The notes under the pieces: generated by a model
What the model was told of the DNA's origin: nothing
The model's database searches: none
What the model saw: the letters and a program-made list of their open reading frames with translations, nothing else
Part shown: one piece after another, positions 42,855 to 53,234 of the stretch
Position numbering within the stretch: the stretch's first letter is position 1
Layout: every line of letters starts with the position of its first letter
Origin: JADYZU01 sp964540965
Lineage (GTDB): Bacteria; Pseudomonadota; Alphaproteobacteria; Rhodobacterales; Rhodobacteraceae
DNA length: 64,000 bases
Direction: 5' to 3'
Assembly (NCBI GenBank): GCA_964540965.1
Contig: CAZIOT010000019.1
Coordinates: 1 to 64,000, forward strand
Position numbers and translations under genes: made by a program

Positions 42855-43530
42855 TCCGGCCCGGCCCCGGTTCCTGCAGGATCACCACCGCCGGCTCGTC
42901 ACCCGGCGCTTCCGTGGTCAGCGACAGCGGAGCGGCGCCGTCCCAGTCGCCCAGCACCTGCCAGTCGGTGACGACATTGGCATAGGTGTGGGTCTGCCCG
43001 GCATTTTCGCCGCCCAGGATCTCGACCTGCGCCAGGGGCAGGAAACGGACCAGCTGCACCACCACCGGCTGCGCCAGCCTTTCCGCCGAATCGGCCGCGA
43101 TAACGAAACCGCCGCCCTCGCGTACCAGCGTCAGCGTCACCATCGGCGCCTGTTCGGCCTGGGCCGCGACCAGGGCCATCACCGCCATCGGATCGGCGCC
43201 GATGACCCGGTCGGTGCCGCCGACAATCAGCTGCGGCGTATAGACCATCCGCTCGCCGGCGGCGACGGCATAGGATTGCTGCCGTGCGGTGAACAGCGCC
43301 GAACCGAACGTGTCCTCCCAGCCGATATAGTCCCAGTAGTCGACATGCAGGGCGAGCGGAATCACCCCCTCGACCGCCACCAGGTCGCGCAGCATGTCAT
43401 CCGCAGGCGGGCACGAGGCGCAGCCCTGCGAGGTGAAAAGCTCGACCACCACCGGCGCGCCTTCGCCCCGCGCGATGCCCGCCGCAAGGGACAGGGCCGC
43501 AAGGGCGGCAAAGGCGGGCGCAAGCTGCAT
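42829..43530 (-). CDS. DUF1223 thioredoxin-like exported protein
   Basis: A 233-residue protein with a signal peptide (AFAALAALSLAAGIARG) and a thioredoxin-like DUF1223 domain: VVELFTSQGCASCPPADDML contains a CxxC pair, followed by LHVDYWDYIGWEDTFGS and YTPQLIVGG. The redox role in the periplasm is inferred from the CxxC. GGGGAA lies upstream of ATG 43530. It overlaps lpxL by 26 nt at the 3' end and is divergent from acnA. Confidence 0.9.
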   Translation of the reverse strand: MQLAPAFAALAALSLAAGIARGEGAPVVVELFTSQGCASCPPADDMLRDLVAVEGVIPLALHVDYWDYIGWEDTFGSALFTARQQSYAVAAGERMVYTPQLIVGGTDRVIGADPMAVMALVAAQAEQAPMVTLTLVREGGGFVIAADSAERLAQPVVVQLVRFLPLAQVEILGGENAGQTHTYANVVTDWQVLGDWDGAAPLSLTTEAPGDEPAVVILQEPGPGRIIAAAELR

Positions 43531-43664
43531 GGGTTCCCCAAGGCAATTTCGGTCCAGCGAGATTTATTGCCTTGCCGGGTCAACTGCCAATCAATGAATT
43601 GCGACGATGCTGCGAACGCGGCATCACTGCGGCACCACAACACGCAAAAGGGCGTTCCGCGCCC

Positions 43665-43693
43665 TTGGCAAGCATTGTGTGCAATAGTATACC
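43665..43693 (+). promoter_or_regulatory. Candidate sigma70 promoter of acnA
   Basis: TTGGCA (43665-43670) and TATACC (43688-43693) are separated by 17 nt, 62 nt upstream of ATG 43755. An imperfect dyad ATTG-N4-CAAT (43674-43685) lies in the spacer. The remaining 130 nt of the gap toward the DUF1223 gene show no clear element. Confidence 0.5.
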
Positions 43694-43754
43694 GCGACCG
43701 ACCCGCCGATCCGCCCGGACCGGAGATAAGCCAGAAGCCAGGAAGGGACGCCCC

Positions 43755-46511
<2,757 letters not shown>

Positions 46512-46513
46512 CT

Positions 46514-46548
46514 GCATTCGGCCCCGGTTTCGGGCCGGGGCCGAATGC
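46514..46548 (+). terminator. Terminator hairpin after acnA
   Basis: Fourteen-base perfect arms (46514-46527 and 46535-46548, beginning GCATTCGGCC) with a 7-nt loop start three bases after the acnA stop. Only CTTGG follows, not a full U tract, so termination may rely on the stem. It also lies ahead of the end of the convergent small gene. Confidence 0.75.
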
Positions 46549-46554
46549 CTTGGG

Positions 46555-46755
46555 TTAACTGCGGAACCTGTGCCCGCAGGCGACCAGCGTCAGCCGGGTC
46601 GCGGCATCGGCCGAGGACGGGGCCGAGCCCGTCATCCGGTCGGGGCCGGGATCGTGCGGGGCCGCCTGCGGCCTTGGCCGGAAGGCGACCAGAAACTGGC
46701 CGACGGCACGCAGGATGAAGGCGAAGGGCGGGATCGGGGCGGAACGGTCGGTCAT
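46555..46755 (-). CDS. Small hypothetical protein
   Basis: A 66-residue frame beginning MTDRSAPIPPFAFILRAVGQFLVAFRPRP with a short hydrophobic stretch and no recognised domain. AAGGACAG lies about 8 nt before the ATG. It is convergent with acnA, ending just past its terminator, and divergent from the HxlR-type gene. The evidence is limited to the start signal and an open frame in GC-rich DNA. Confidence 0.45.
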   Translation of the reverse strand: MTDRSAPIPPFAFILRAVGQFLVAFRPRPQAAPHDPGPDRMTGSAPSSADAATRLTLVACGHRFRS

Positions 46756-46824
46756 GGCGGCTGTCCTTCTGCAAACGGGATGCCGTCAGGATCGCGCCGC
46801 CGGGGGCGGCAAGTTGAGTGCGGG

Positions 46825-46847
46825 ACCTGAAGCGGTCCGCTACAGGT
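46825..46847. promoter_or_regulatory. Imperfect palindrome upstream of the HxlR-type regulator
   Basis: A 23-bp dyad, arms ACCTGAAGCGG (46825-46835) and CCGCTACAGGT (46837-46847), pairs at 10 of 11 positions around a central T. It lies 63 nt before ATG 46911 in the 155-nt divergent gap. An autoregulatory operator for the HxlR protein is the simplest reading. Confidence 0.5.
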
Positions 46848-46910
46848 TCTGAACTGGATCGCCCCGCCCCATCCGCGCTAGGGTCCGAGGATCGGCAGGG
46901 AGGCACCGCC

Positions 46911-47642
46911 ATGTCCGGCAAACCCTATGGCATGATCTGCCCCATCACCCGCGCCTGCGAAATGCTCGAACCGCGCTGGACGATTCCGATCCTTGTCGGC
47001 CTCTGGGCCGGCTGCACGAGATTCAACGATCTGCGGAGGGAGGTCGGCAGCATCTCTCCCTCGCTCCTGTCGCGGCGGCTGAAAGAGCTGGAGGCGATGG
47101 GATTTGTCGAGCGCGTCGTCGACCGGGCCACCGGATCGGTCGATTATCTGCGCACCGATGCGGCGATCGCGCTGGAACCGGCGCTGAACGAGCTGGCACG
47201 ATGGGCGCAATGCCACATCGACGCCGAAACGGCGCTGTGCACCGCCACGGTATCGAACCTGATGTGGAAGATGCGCAACCATTTCATCGCCGAGGCCCTG
47301 CCCCACCGGCGGCTGGTGATCCAGTTCCATTTTGCCGACAAAGGGCTGGAATACGACACTTACTGGGCCATCATCCGGCCCGGATTCCCGGTCGAAACCT
47401 GCTCCTCGATCCCCGGCTACGACATCGACCTCTATGTCGAGACCAGCCGGGTCTCGCTCCACGGCATCCTTCTGGGCCGCACCACCATCGACCGGGAAAA
47501 AGCCAGCGGCGCGCTGTTCCTGTCGGGCGATCCGGTGCTGTCGCGGACCATCCACCGCTGGCTCAAGATCAGCGATTATGCGCGGTTCGAGGGTATCGTC
47601 ATGCTGCCCGAGGGCGGCCGGAAGGTGGCGCGGGCGTCGTGA
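46911..47642 (+). CDS. HxlR-type winged-helix regulator with C-terminal ligand-binding domain
   Basis: A 243-residue protein. Residues 1-100 are an HxlR-like winged helix: CPITRACEMLEPRWTIPIL, then FNDLRREVGSISPSLLSRRL and KELEAMGFVER. The C-terminal half (about 120-240) resembles the SCP2/sterol-carrier-like sensor found in some HxlR proteins. GGCAGGGAGG upstream selects ATG 46911, so the 31-residue upstream extension is excluded. The ligand is unknown. The gene is followed by twin palindrome 4 and the convergent mutase. Confidence 0.88.
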   Translation: MSGKPYGMICPITRACEMLEPRWTIPILVGLWAGCTRFNDLRREVGSISPSLLSRRLKELEAMGFVERVVDRATGSVDYLRTDAAIALEPALNELARWAQCHIDAETALCTATVSNLMWKMRNHFIAEALPHRRLVIQFHFADKGLEYDTYWAIIRPGFPVETCSSIPGYDIDLYVETSRVSLHGILLGRTTIDREKASGALFLSGDPVLSRTIHRWLKISDYARFEGIVMLPEGGRKVARAS

Positions 47643-47649
47643 CGCGGGC

Positions 47650-47695
47650 CGATTTCCATATGGAAATCGCAGGCGAAGTCCATATGGACTTCGCC
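47650..47695. repeat. Twin palindrome 4 between HxlR gene and mutase
   Basis: Perfect palindromes of 20 bp (47650-47669, core TTTCCATATGGAAA) and 24 bp (47672-47695, core AGTCCATATGGACT) fill the gap between convergent stops. The cores are those of the pair at 36582-36627 in opposite order, meaning the unit is inverted. Confidence 0.85.
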
Positions 47696-47700
47696 CCCGG

Positions 47701-49083
47701 TCACGCGGTGTAGGCGGTATCCCCGCGCAAAAGCGCCGAAATCTCCTCGACCTTTTCGGCCAGCAGCTCGCGGTCGCCACGGGTTTCCACGTTCAGCCGC
47801 AGCATGTTCTCGGTGTTCGAGATGCGCAGGTTCACCCGCCAGTCGCCCATGTCGAGGCTGATGCCGTCCAGCCGGTCGCTTGCCCGCGCCTGCGGCAGAT
47901 AGGCGGCCTCGAACCGGGCGGTGGCCGCCTCCTTGTCCTCGATGGCGAAATTGATCTCGCCCGAGGACGGGAAGCGCGCCCGCATGTCGGCGACCAGTTC
48001 CGACAGCGGCTTGCCCGACCGGCTGACCAGTTCGGCGACCAGCAGCCAGGGGATCATCCCCGAATCGCAATACATGAAGGCGCGGAAATAATGATGCGCC
48101 GACATCTCGCCACCATAGACGGCATCGACCTCGCGCATCCGCGCCTTGAGATGGGCGTGGCCGGTGCGTGACACCACCGGCTGGCCGCCGCCGGCCGTCA
48201 CCACATCGACGGTGTTCCACATCACCCGCGGGTCATGGACGATGCGGGCGCCGGGTTCCTTGTCCAGAAAGGCGCGCGCCAGCAGGGCCACGACATATTC
48301 GCCGTCGATGAAGGCGCCCTTTTCGTCGAAAAAGAAGCAGCGGTCGAAATCGCCGTCCCAGGCGACGCCCATGTCGGCGCCATGGGCCACCACCGCATCG
48401 GCGGTCTGCGGCTGGTTTTCGGGCAGAAGCGGGTTCGGGATGCCGTTGGGGAATTTGCTGTCGGGATCGTGGTTCACCCGGACAAAGGCAAAGGGCGCGT
48501 CGATGGCATCCAGCCGTTCGGCGATGGCGTCAAAGGCCGGGCCGGCGGTGCCATTGCCGGCATTGACCAGAATCGTGAGCGGCCGCAGCCCCACCGGATC
48601 CAGATAGGCCACCACCCGGTCGGCATATTCGTCGCGCGGGTTCTCGCGGCGCAGCGCGCCCTGGGGCCGGGGCGGGCCGAAATCGCCGGCCGCCACCAGA
48701 TCGCGGATCGCGTTCAGCCCGGTTTCGCCCGAGATCGGCCGCGCCCCTTCGCGCACCATCTTGATGCCGTTGTAATTGATCGGGTTGTGGCTGGCCGTGA
48801 CCATGAGGCCGCCGCCGGCGCCGTAATGCTCGGTTGCGAAATAGACTTCCTCGGTGCCGCACAGGCCAAGGTCGATCACATCGACGCCTTCGTCGCGCAG
48901 CCCCTGGATCAGCGCGGTCTGCAATCCGGGCGAACTTTCGCGGATGTCGCGCCCCGTCACCACCATGCCGGGGGTCAGCACCCGGGCAAAGCCTCGGCCG
49001 ACCTTGTAGGCCAGCGCCTGGTCCATCTCGGTGCCCAGACGGCCCCGGATGTCATAGCTCTTGAAACAGCTCAGATCGGCCAT
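47701..49083 (-). CDS. Phosphomannomutase/phosphoglucomutase
   Basis: A 460-residue alpha-D-phosphohexomutase of the AlgC/ManB type, distinct from pgm at 7878. It has FKSYDIRGRLGTEM at the N terminus, the phosphoserine loop GLMVTASHNPINYNG, the metal loop AWDGDFDRCFFFD, the sugar loop YGGEMSAHHYF and the phosphate loop RISNTENMLRLN. It supplies mannose 1-phosphate or glucose 1-phosphate for surface polysaccharide. The 75 nt to ccmG contain no clear regulatory element. Confidence 0.95.
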   Translation of the reverse strand: MADLSCFKSYDIRGRLGTEMDQALAYKVGRGFARVLTPGMVVTGRDIRESSPGLQTALIQGLRDEGVDVIDLGLCGTEEVYFATEHYGAGGGLMVTASHNPINYNGIKMVREGARPISGETGLNAIRDLVAAGDFGPPRPQGALRRENPRDEYADRVVAYLDPVGLRPLTILVNAGNGTAGPAFDAIAERLDAIDAPFAFVRVNHDPDSKFPNGIPNPLLPENQPQTADAVVAHGADMGVAWDGDFDRCFFFDEKGAFIDGEYVVALLARAFLDKEPGARIVHDPRVMWNTVDVVTAGGGQPVVSRTGHAHLKARMREVDAVYGGEMSAHHYFRAFMYCDSGMIPWLLVAELVSRSGKPLSELVADMRARFPSSGEINFAIEDKEAATARFEAAYLPQARASDRLDGISLDMGDWRVNLRISNTENMLRLNVETRGDRELLAEKVEEISALLRGDTAYTA

Positions 49084-49158
49084 CTGGCGCGCGTGCCTCG
49101 CTCGGGTCTTACGGGCGGCCAGCTATCCAGAAATATTGCGAAATGCCAAGGACAAACA

Positions 49159-49704
49159 CTAACCGCCCTGCCCTTGCACCGCCGCCTCGAGTGCGGGGAG
49201 GAAACGCTGCTCCAGATCGCTGCCGACCAGCGGCCCGGCATAGCGGAACAGCACGGTGCCGTCGCCGGCCACGATGAAGGTTTCCGGCGGCGCCGTGACC
49301 CCCCAGTCGATCGAGGCCCGCCCCGAGGGATCAAAGCCGGTGGCGAAGAAGGGATTGCCTTCCTCGGCCAGATAGGCGCCGGCGTTGTCGGCGACATCGC
49401 GGAAGTTGATGCCGGCAACGCGATAGCCCTGTTCGGACAGCCGCATCAGTTCGGGATGCTCGGCGCGGCAGGGCGGGCACCAGCTGGCCCAGAAGTTGAT
49501 GATGGTCACCTCGCCTGTCCGCAGGCTGGCATCGGTCAGCGCGACGGTGCCCGCCATCCCTTCGGCCGGGACCGCTGGCGCCGGCTGGCCGATGAAGGTC
49601 GAGGGCAGTTGCCCGTCGTCATCGCGCAGCATCCCGGCGGCAAAGAGGCCGGCCAGGGCGGCAAAGACCACCGGCGGGATCAGCAACAGGGGCTTAACCG
49701 CCAT
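49159..49704 (-). CDS. ccmG: Cytochrome c maturation thiol-disulfide oxidoreductase CcmG (DsbE)
   Basis: A 181-residue membrane-anchored periplasmic thioredoxin that reduces apocytochrome c haem-binding cysteines. An N-terminal anchor (LLLIPPVVFAALAGLFAAGM) precedes a thioredoxin fold with INFWASWCPPCRAEHPEL and the cis-Pro segment GVTAPPETF. The start at ATG 49704 lies inside ccmD, overlapping it by 11 bases. It is the last gene of the leftward ccmABCDG group. Confidence 0.96.
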   Translation of the reverse strand: MAVKPLLLIPPVVFAALAGLFAAGMLRDDDGQLPSTFIGQPAPAVPAEGMAGTVALTDASLRTGEVTIINFWASWCPPCRAEHPELMRLSEQGYRVAGINFRDVADNAGAYLAEEGNPFFATGFDPSGRASIDWGVTAPPETFIVAGDGTVLFRYAGPLVGSDLEQRFLPALEAAVQGQGG

Positions 49705-49840
49705 CGCGCTGCCTTTCGATGGCTTCAAGCTCGGCCTTGACCCGGCGGGCGCGGGCAAAGGACAACCCGACCAGCAACGCCAGCGCCGCAAGGCTCACGC
49801 CCCAGGCCGACAGGACGACGGTGGCATATTCCCCCAGCAT
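49694..49840 (-). CDS. ccmD: Haem exporter accessory protein CcmD
   Basis: A 48-residue single-helix protein (MLGEYATVVLSAWGVSLAAL) with a basic and charged C-terminal tail (ARARRVKAELEAIERQR), typical of CcmD. It helps release the CcmABC complex from CcmE-haem. Its ATG overlaps the ccmC TGA, and its end overlaps the ccmG start by 11 bases. Confidence 0.9.
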   Translation of the reverse strand: MLGEYATVVLSAWGVSLAALALLVGLSFARARRVKAELEAIERQRDGG

Positions 49841-50574
49841 CACGCCTCGGCCCGTTGCAGCCGCGCGCTCAGCGCGGCAATTCGCCGGACGCGGATTTCG
49901 GTGATCGTCCGTTGCAGCACCAGCGCGACGAACAGCGCCACGAACCCCGCCATCGCGACGACCAGCGGCAGCCAGTAGACATCGGCGACATTCTCGCGCG
50001 CGTCCATCGACAGCGAGGCGCCCTGATGCAGGCCCTGGTTCCAGAACAGCACCGCATAGCGCGACAGAAGCGCAAAGACCGATCCGACGATACACAGGAT
50101 CGAGGTCAGGTCGGCGGCGGTATCGGGGTCGGGGATCGCGGCCCAGAGGGCGATATAGCCGATGTAGAACAAAAACAGGATCAGGAACGAGGTCAGCCGC
50201 GGATCCCATTCCCACCATGTCCCCCACATCGGCTGGCCCCAGATCGCCCCGGTGGCCAGCGCGATGATGGTCATGGTCATGCCGACCGGCGCCGCGGCAC
50301 GGGCCGCCAGCGCGCTGACGTGATGCCGGCGGACCAGCCACACCAGCGAGGTCACCACCATCATGATCCAGGCATTGATGGCGACAAAGGCGCTGGGCAC
50401 ATGGACATAGATGATCTTGACGGTCGAACCGAAATTCTCGGCCTCGGGCGTGAAGAAAAAGCCCCAGATCAGGCCGATGCCAAGGCCAAGCGCGGCAAGG
50501 CCATAGACCCGGGGCACCCAGGGCCCGAAGGTCTCGGTGAACTTCTTGGGGTTGGCATATTCCCAAAGCGACAT
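49840..50574 (-). CDS. ccmC: Haem export/attachment membrane protein CcmC
   Basis: A 244-residue membrane protein that loads haem onto CcmE. It has six helices and the tryptophan-rich haem-handling motif WGTWWEWDPRLTSFL; conserved histidines occur in the flanking periplasmic loops (RRHHVS and LHQGASL). It lies 43 nt after ccmB and overlaps ccmD by one base. A purine-rich GGAAGC precedes ATG 50574. Confidence 0.96.
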   Translation of the reverse strand: MSLWEYANPKKFTETFGPWVPRVYGLAALGLGIGLIWGFFFTPEAENFGSTVKIIYVHVPSAFVAINAWIMMVVTSLVWLVRRHHVSALAARAAAPVGMTMTIIALATGAIWGQPMWGTWWEWDPRLTSFLILFLFYIGYIALWAAIPDPDTAADLTSILCIVGSVFALLSRYAVLFWNQGLHQGASLSMDARENVADVYWLPLVVAMAGFVALFVALVLQRTITEIRVRRIAALSARLQRAEA

Positions 50575-50617
50575 GGTGCTTCCTTAGCGCGGGCAGCGGG
50601 CGGGCCGCAATGCCCGC

Positions 50618-51274
50618 TCACCTGAGATTGACCCGCAGCACGGCGGCCGTGGCAAAGGGCAGCGCCGCGACCGAAAGAAGCGTGATCCCGGCAAGCAGCA
50701 TGAGCGGCGTGGCGACCGCCGCCCCTTCGGCTCCGCGACGAGTGACTTCGGCGCCGAAGATCAGCGTCGGCACATAGAGCGGCAGCACCAGCAACGACAG
50801 GAGAAGCCCGCCGCGGCGCAGGCCCACGGTCAGCGCGGCACCGAAGCAACCGATGATCGACAGGGCCGGGGTGCCGGTCATCAGGCTGACGAACAGCCAC
50901 AGATAGCCGCCGGGCGCGAGGTTCAGCAGCACACCCAGCACCGGCGCCGCCAGCGCCAGCGGCAGCCCGGTGGTCAACCAGTGCGCCAGCGCCTTGGCCA
51001 GCGCCAGCCCCTCGCCCGGCAGGGGCGCAGTGGCAATCAGCGGCAGCGAGCCGTCCTCGTGATCCAGCGCAAAGATGCGGTCGAGCGACAGGAGCGCGGC
51101 CAGAAGCGCCGCGACCCAGAGCACGCCCGGCGCGACCGGGCGCAGCACCGCGGTATCGGGGCCGATGCCGAAGGGCACCAGCACCACGACGATCAGGAAA
51201 AACGCCAGGCCCAGGCCGAAACCGCCGCCGGCGCGCACCGCCAGCCGCAGGTCGCGGACGATGACCGCGATCAC
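50618..51274 (-). CDS. ccmB: Haem exporter permease CcmB
   Basis: A 218-residue permease partner of CcmA with six predicted helices. Family features include [15 protein letters not shown] and [24 protein letters not shown] start at 51274 overlaps the ccmA TGA by four bases. There is a clean 43-nt gap to ccmC without a terminator. Confidence 0.95.
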   Translation of the reverse strand: MIAVIVRDLRLAVRAGGGFGLGLAFFLIVVVLVPFGIGPDTAVLRPVAPGVLWVAALLAALLSLDRIFALDHEDGSLPLIATAPLPGEGLALAKALAHWLTTGLPLALAAPVLGVLLNLAPGGYLWLFVSLMTGTPALSIIGCFGAALTVGLRRGGLLLSLLVLPLYVPTLIFGAEVTRRGAEGAAVATPLMLLAGITLLSVAALPFATAAVLRVNLR

Positions 51275-51891
51275 AGAAAGGCCTCGTCGGCGCCGCCCGG
51301 CGCATCGGCGGCGGCGCGGAACGGCGTCAGCTCCAGCACCGGCGCATCAAGGCCAAGGTCGATATGAGTGGCGATGACGGCGATGCCGCCCTGCGCCAGA
51401 TGCCGGTCGCGCAGCCAGCGGGCAAAGCCCGCGACCGAGGCGGCGTCAAGCGAGACGGTGGGTTCGTCCAGCAGCATCACCGCCTGCCCGGTCACCGCCA
51501 GCCGCGCAAGGCCCAGCCGCCGCTTTTGCCCGGCCGACAGGGTGCCGCCCGGCCGGTTGCGCAAGCCGGTCAGATCGAAATCGGCAAAGACCTGATCGGA
51601 CAGCGGCCGGCGATAGAGGTCGGCCCAGAAACGCAACGTCTCGGCCACCGTCAGTTGCGCCTTTACCCCGTCGGCATGGCTGGCATAGGCGGCGTCCTCG
51701 CCCGCGCCGGTAATGCTGCCCGACAGGGGCGGCTGCAACCCGGCCAGCGTGCGCAAGAGCGTAGTCTTGCCGATGCCGTTCGGGCCGCGCAGCACCAGCG
51801 CCTGACCCGACGCCACGGCAAAGGACAGCCCGGCCAGCACCGGCACGCCGCCGCGGGCGACCGACAGGTTGGTGACGGACAGGCCCTGCAT
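51271..51891 (-). CDS. ccmA: Haem exporter ATPase CcmA
   Basis: A 206-residue ABC ATPase for the CcmABC complex. Walker A is [11 protein letters not shown] near residue 36, the signature is [14 protein letters not shown], and Walker B is [12 protein letters not shown]. The complex uses ATP to release haem-loaded CcmE. The start is three bases after the Mth938-like stop, and its stop overlaps ccmB. Confidence 0.96.
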   Translation of the reverse strand: MQGLSVTNLSVARGGVPVLAGLSFAVASGQALVLRGPNGIGKTTLLRTLAGLQPPLSGSITGAGEDAAYASHADGVKAQLTVAETLRFWADLYRRPLSDQVFADFDLTGLRNRPGGTLSAGQKRRLGLARLAVTGQAVMLLDEPTVSLDAASVAGFARWLRDRHLAQGGIAVIATHIDLGLDAPVLELTPFRAAADAPGGADEAFL

Positions 51892-51894
51892 CCG

Positions 51895-52248
51895 TCAGAC
51901 CGGAAGTGCGGCCAGACCGATGCGGCGGCCTTCCGACAGAAGCACGTTGTAGGACCGGCAGGCGGCGGGCGAGGCCATGAACTCGACCCCGATCCCGGCC
52001 GCCTCAAGCGCCTGCCGGAACGCGATGGGCGGGGGCTGCATCGCCGCGCCGGTGCCGACGAACAGCACGTCGATCTGCGGCGCCGCGGCGATCAGCGCCG
52101 CGGTATCGTGATACCCCGCCCAATCGGCGACACCGGCAGGCAGCACGGTGACCGCACCGCGCCGCACCTGACCGCCGATGCGAAAGAACCCCGGACCATA
52201 GCCATCGACCGGCAACCGCCCGTCGAACCTGGTCTCGGTCATGCGCAT
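51895..52248 (-). CDS. Mth938-like (DUF498) domain protein
   Basis: A 117-residue protein with VLPAGVADWAGYHDTAAL, IDVLFVGTGAAMQPPP and SPAACRSYNVLLSEGRRIGLAALPV, the pattern of the Mth938/NDUFAF3 family. Its mitochondrial relative helps assemble complex I, and bacterial members commonly lie between secF and ccm genes as here. Two in-frame ATGs (52248 and 52242) are possible and neither has a strong ribosome binding site. Confidence 0.9.
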   Translation of the reverse strand: MRMTETRFDGRLPVDGYGPGFFRIGGQVRRGAVTVLPAGVADWAGYHDTAALIAAAPQIDVLFVGTGAAMQPPPIAFRQALEAAGIGVEFMASPAACRSYNVLLSEGRRIGLAALPV

Positions 52249-52251
52249 CGG

Positions 52252-53226
52252 TCAGTTGCCGATATTGGCATAGGGGCCGACATCGGCCTTCTTTTCCTTG
52301 GACCAGTCGCGGGTGACGCCCAGCCGCAGCACCACGACCGAGGCGACATAGATCGTCGAATAGACCCCGATCAGCACGCCGACCAGCATGGCGGTGACAA
52401 AGCCGCGGATCACGTCGCCGCCGAATACCCACAGGGCCAGCAGCGCCAGAAGCACGGTGACCGAGGTCATGACCGTGCGGGCCAGCGTTTCGTTCAGGGT
52501 CAGGTTCAGCAGGTCCACCAGCGGCATCTGCTTGTACTTCATCAGGTTCTCGCGCACCCGGTCAAAGACGACCACGGTGTCGTTGACCGAATAGCCGATG
52601 ATGGTCAGCACCGCCGCCACCGTGGTCAGGTCGAATTTCAGCTGGAACACCGACCAGACCCCGACCACGACGAACGCGTCATGCGCGAGCGAGATCGCGG
52701 CGCCCAGGCCGAACTGCCATTCGAAACGCAGCCAGATATAGAACATGATGCCGATCGTCGCCCCGATCAGCGACAGCGCCGCCTTCCAAACCAGCTCGCC
52801 CGAGACCTTGCCCGACACCGATTCGGCCGAGGTGAAATGCACCGCCGGGTCGATGGCCTTGAGCGCCGTCTCGACTTCGTTCAGCTGATCGGCCGACAGC
52901 GCCGGATCCTCCTCGCCGCTTGACAGGCGGATCTGCACGACATGCTGATCGGCGGCGAACGAGGGGTCAAAGACCTCGGTGATGGTGGCATCGCTAAACG
53001 GCAGGCCCTCCAGCGTCTCGCGATATTGCGCAAGGTCGATGGCGTTCGACGATTCGGCGCGGATCGCGGTGCCGCCGGTAAAGTCGATGCCCAGGTTGAA
53101 GCCCTGATACAGGATCGAGCCGATGCCGATCAGCGTCAGGATGGCGGAAAGGCCAAAGGTCCAGCGCCACCAGCGGAAAAAGTCGATCCGGGTGACGGTG
53201 GGGACAAGTTTCAGACGGAACGCCAT
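52252..53226 (-). CDS. secF: Protein translocase subunit SecF
   Basis: A 324-residue component of SecDF, which uses the proton gradient to help pull exported proteins out of SecYEG. It has the N-terminal helix and FNLGIDFTGGTAIR (the D2 motif), then a periplasmic domain and the C-terminal five-helix bundle with FVVVGVWSVFQL and GYSVNDTVVVFDRVRENL. It starts 8 nt after secD on the same strand. Confidence 0.97.
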   Translation of the reverse strand: MAFRLKLVPTVTRIDFFRWWRWTFGLSAILTLIGIGSILYQGFNLGIDFTGGTAIRAESSNAIDLAQYRETLEGLPFSDATITEVFDPSFAADQHVVQIRLSSGEEDPALSADQLNEVETALKAIDPAVHFTSAESVSGKVSGELVWKAALSLIGATIGIMFYIWLRFEWQFGLGAAISLAHDAFVVVGVWSVFQLKFDLTTVAAVLTIIGYSVNDTVVVFDRVRENLMKYKQMPLVDLLNLTLNETLARTVMTSVTVLLALLALWVFGGDVIRGFVTAMLVGVLIGVYSTIYVASVVVLRLGVTRDWSKEKKADVGPYANIGN

Positions 53227-53234
53227 GGCGGGCC

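Noticed and set aside
43592..43685. FNR/CRP-like half sites upstream of acnA (CAATGAATTG and ATTG-N4-CAAT)
   Set aside because: They lack the TTGAT/ATCAA or TTGAC/GTCAA consensus expected of FnrL or related sites; short AT-rich dyads are not enough.
51364..52923. 519-residue open frame across ccmA, Mth938-like and secF on the opposite strand
   Set aside because: It spans three well-supported leftward genes and has no domain or ribosome binding site.
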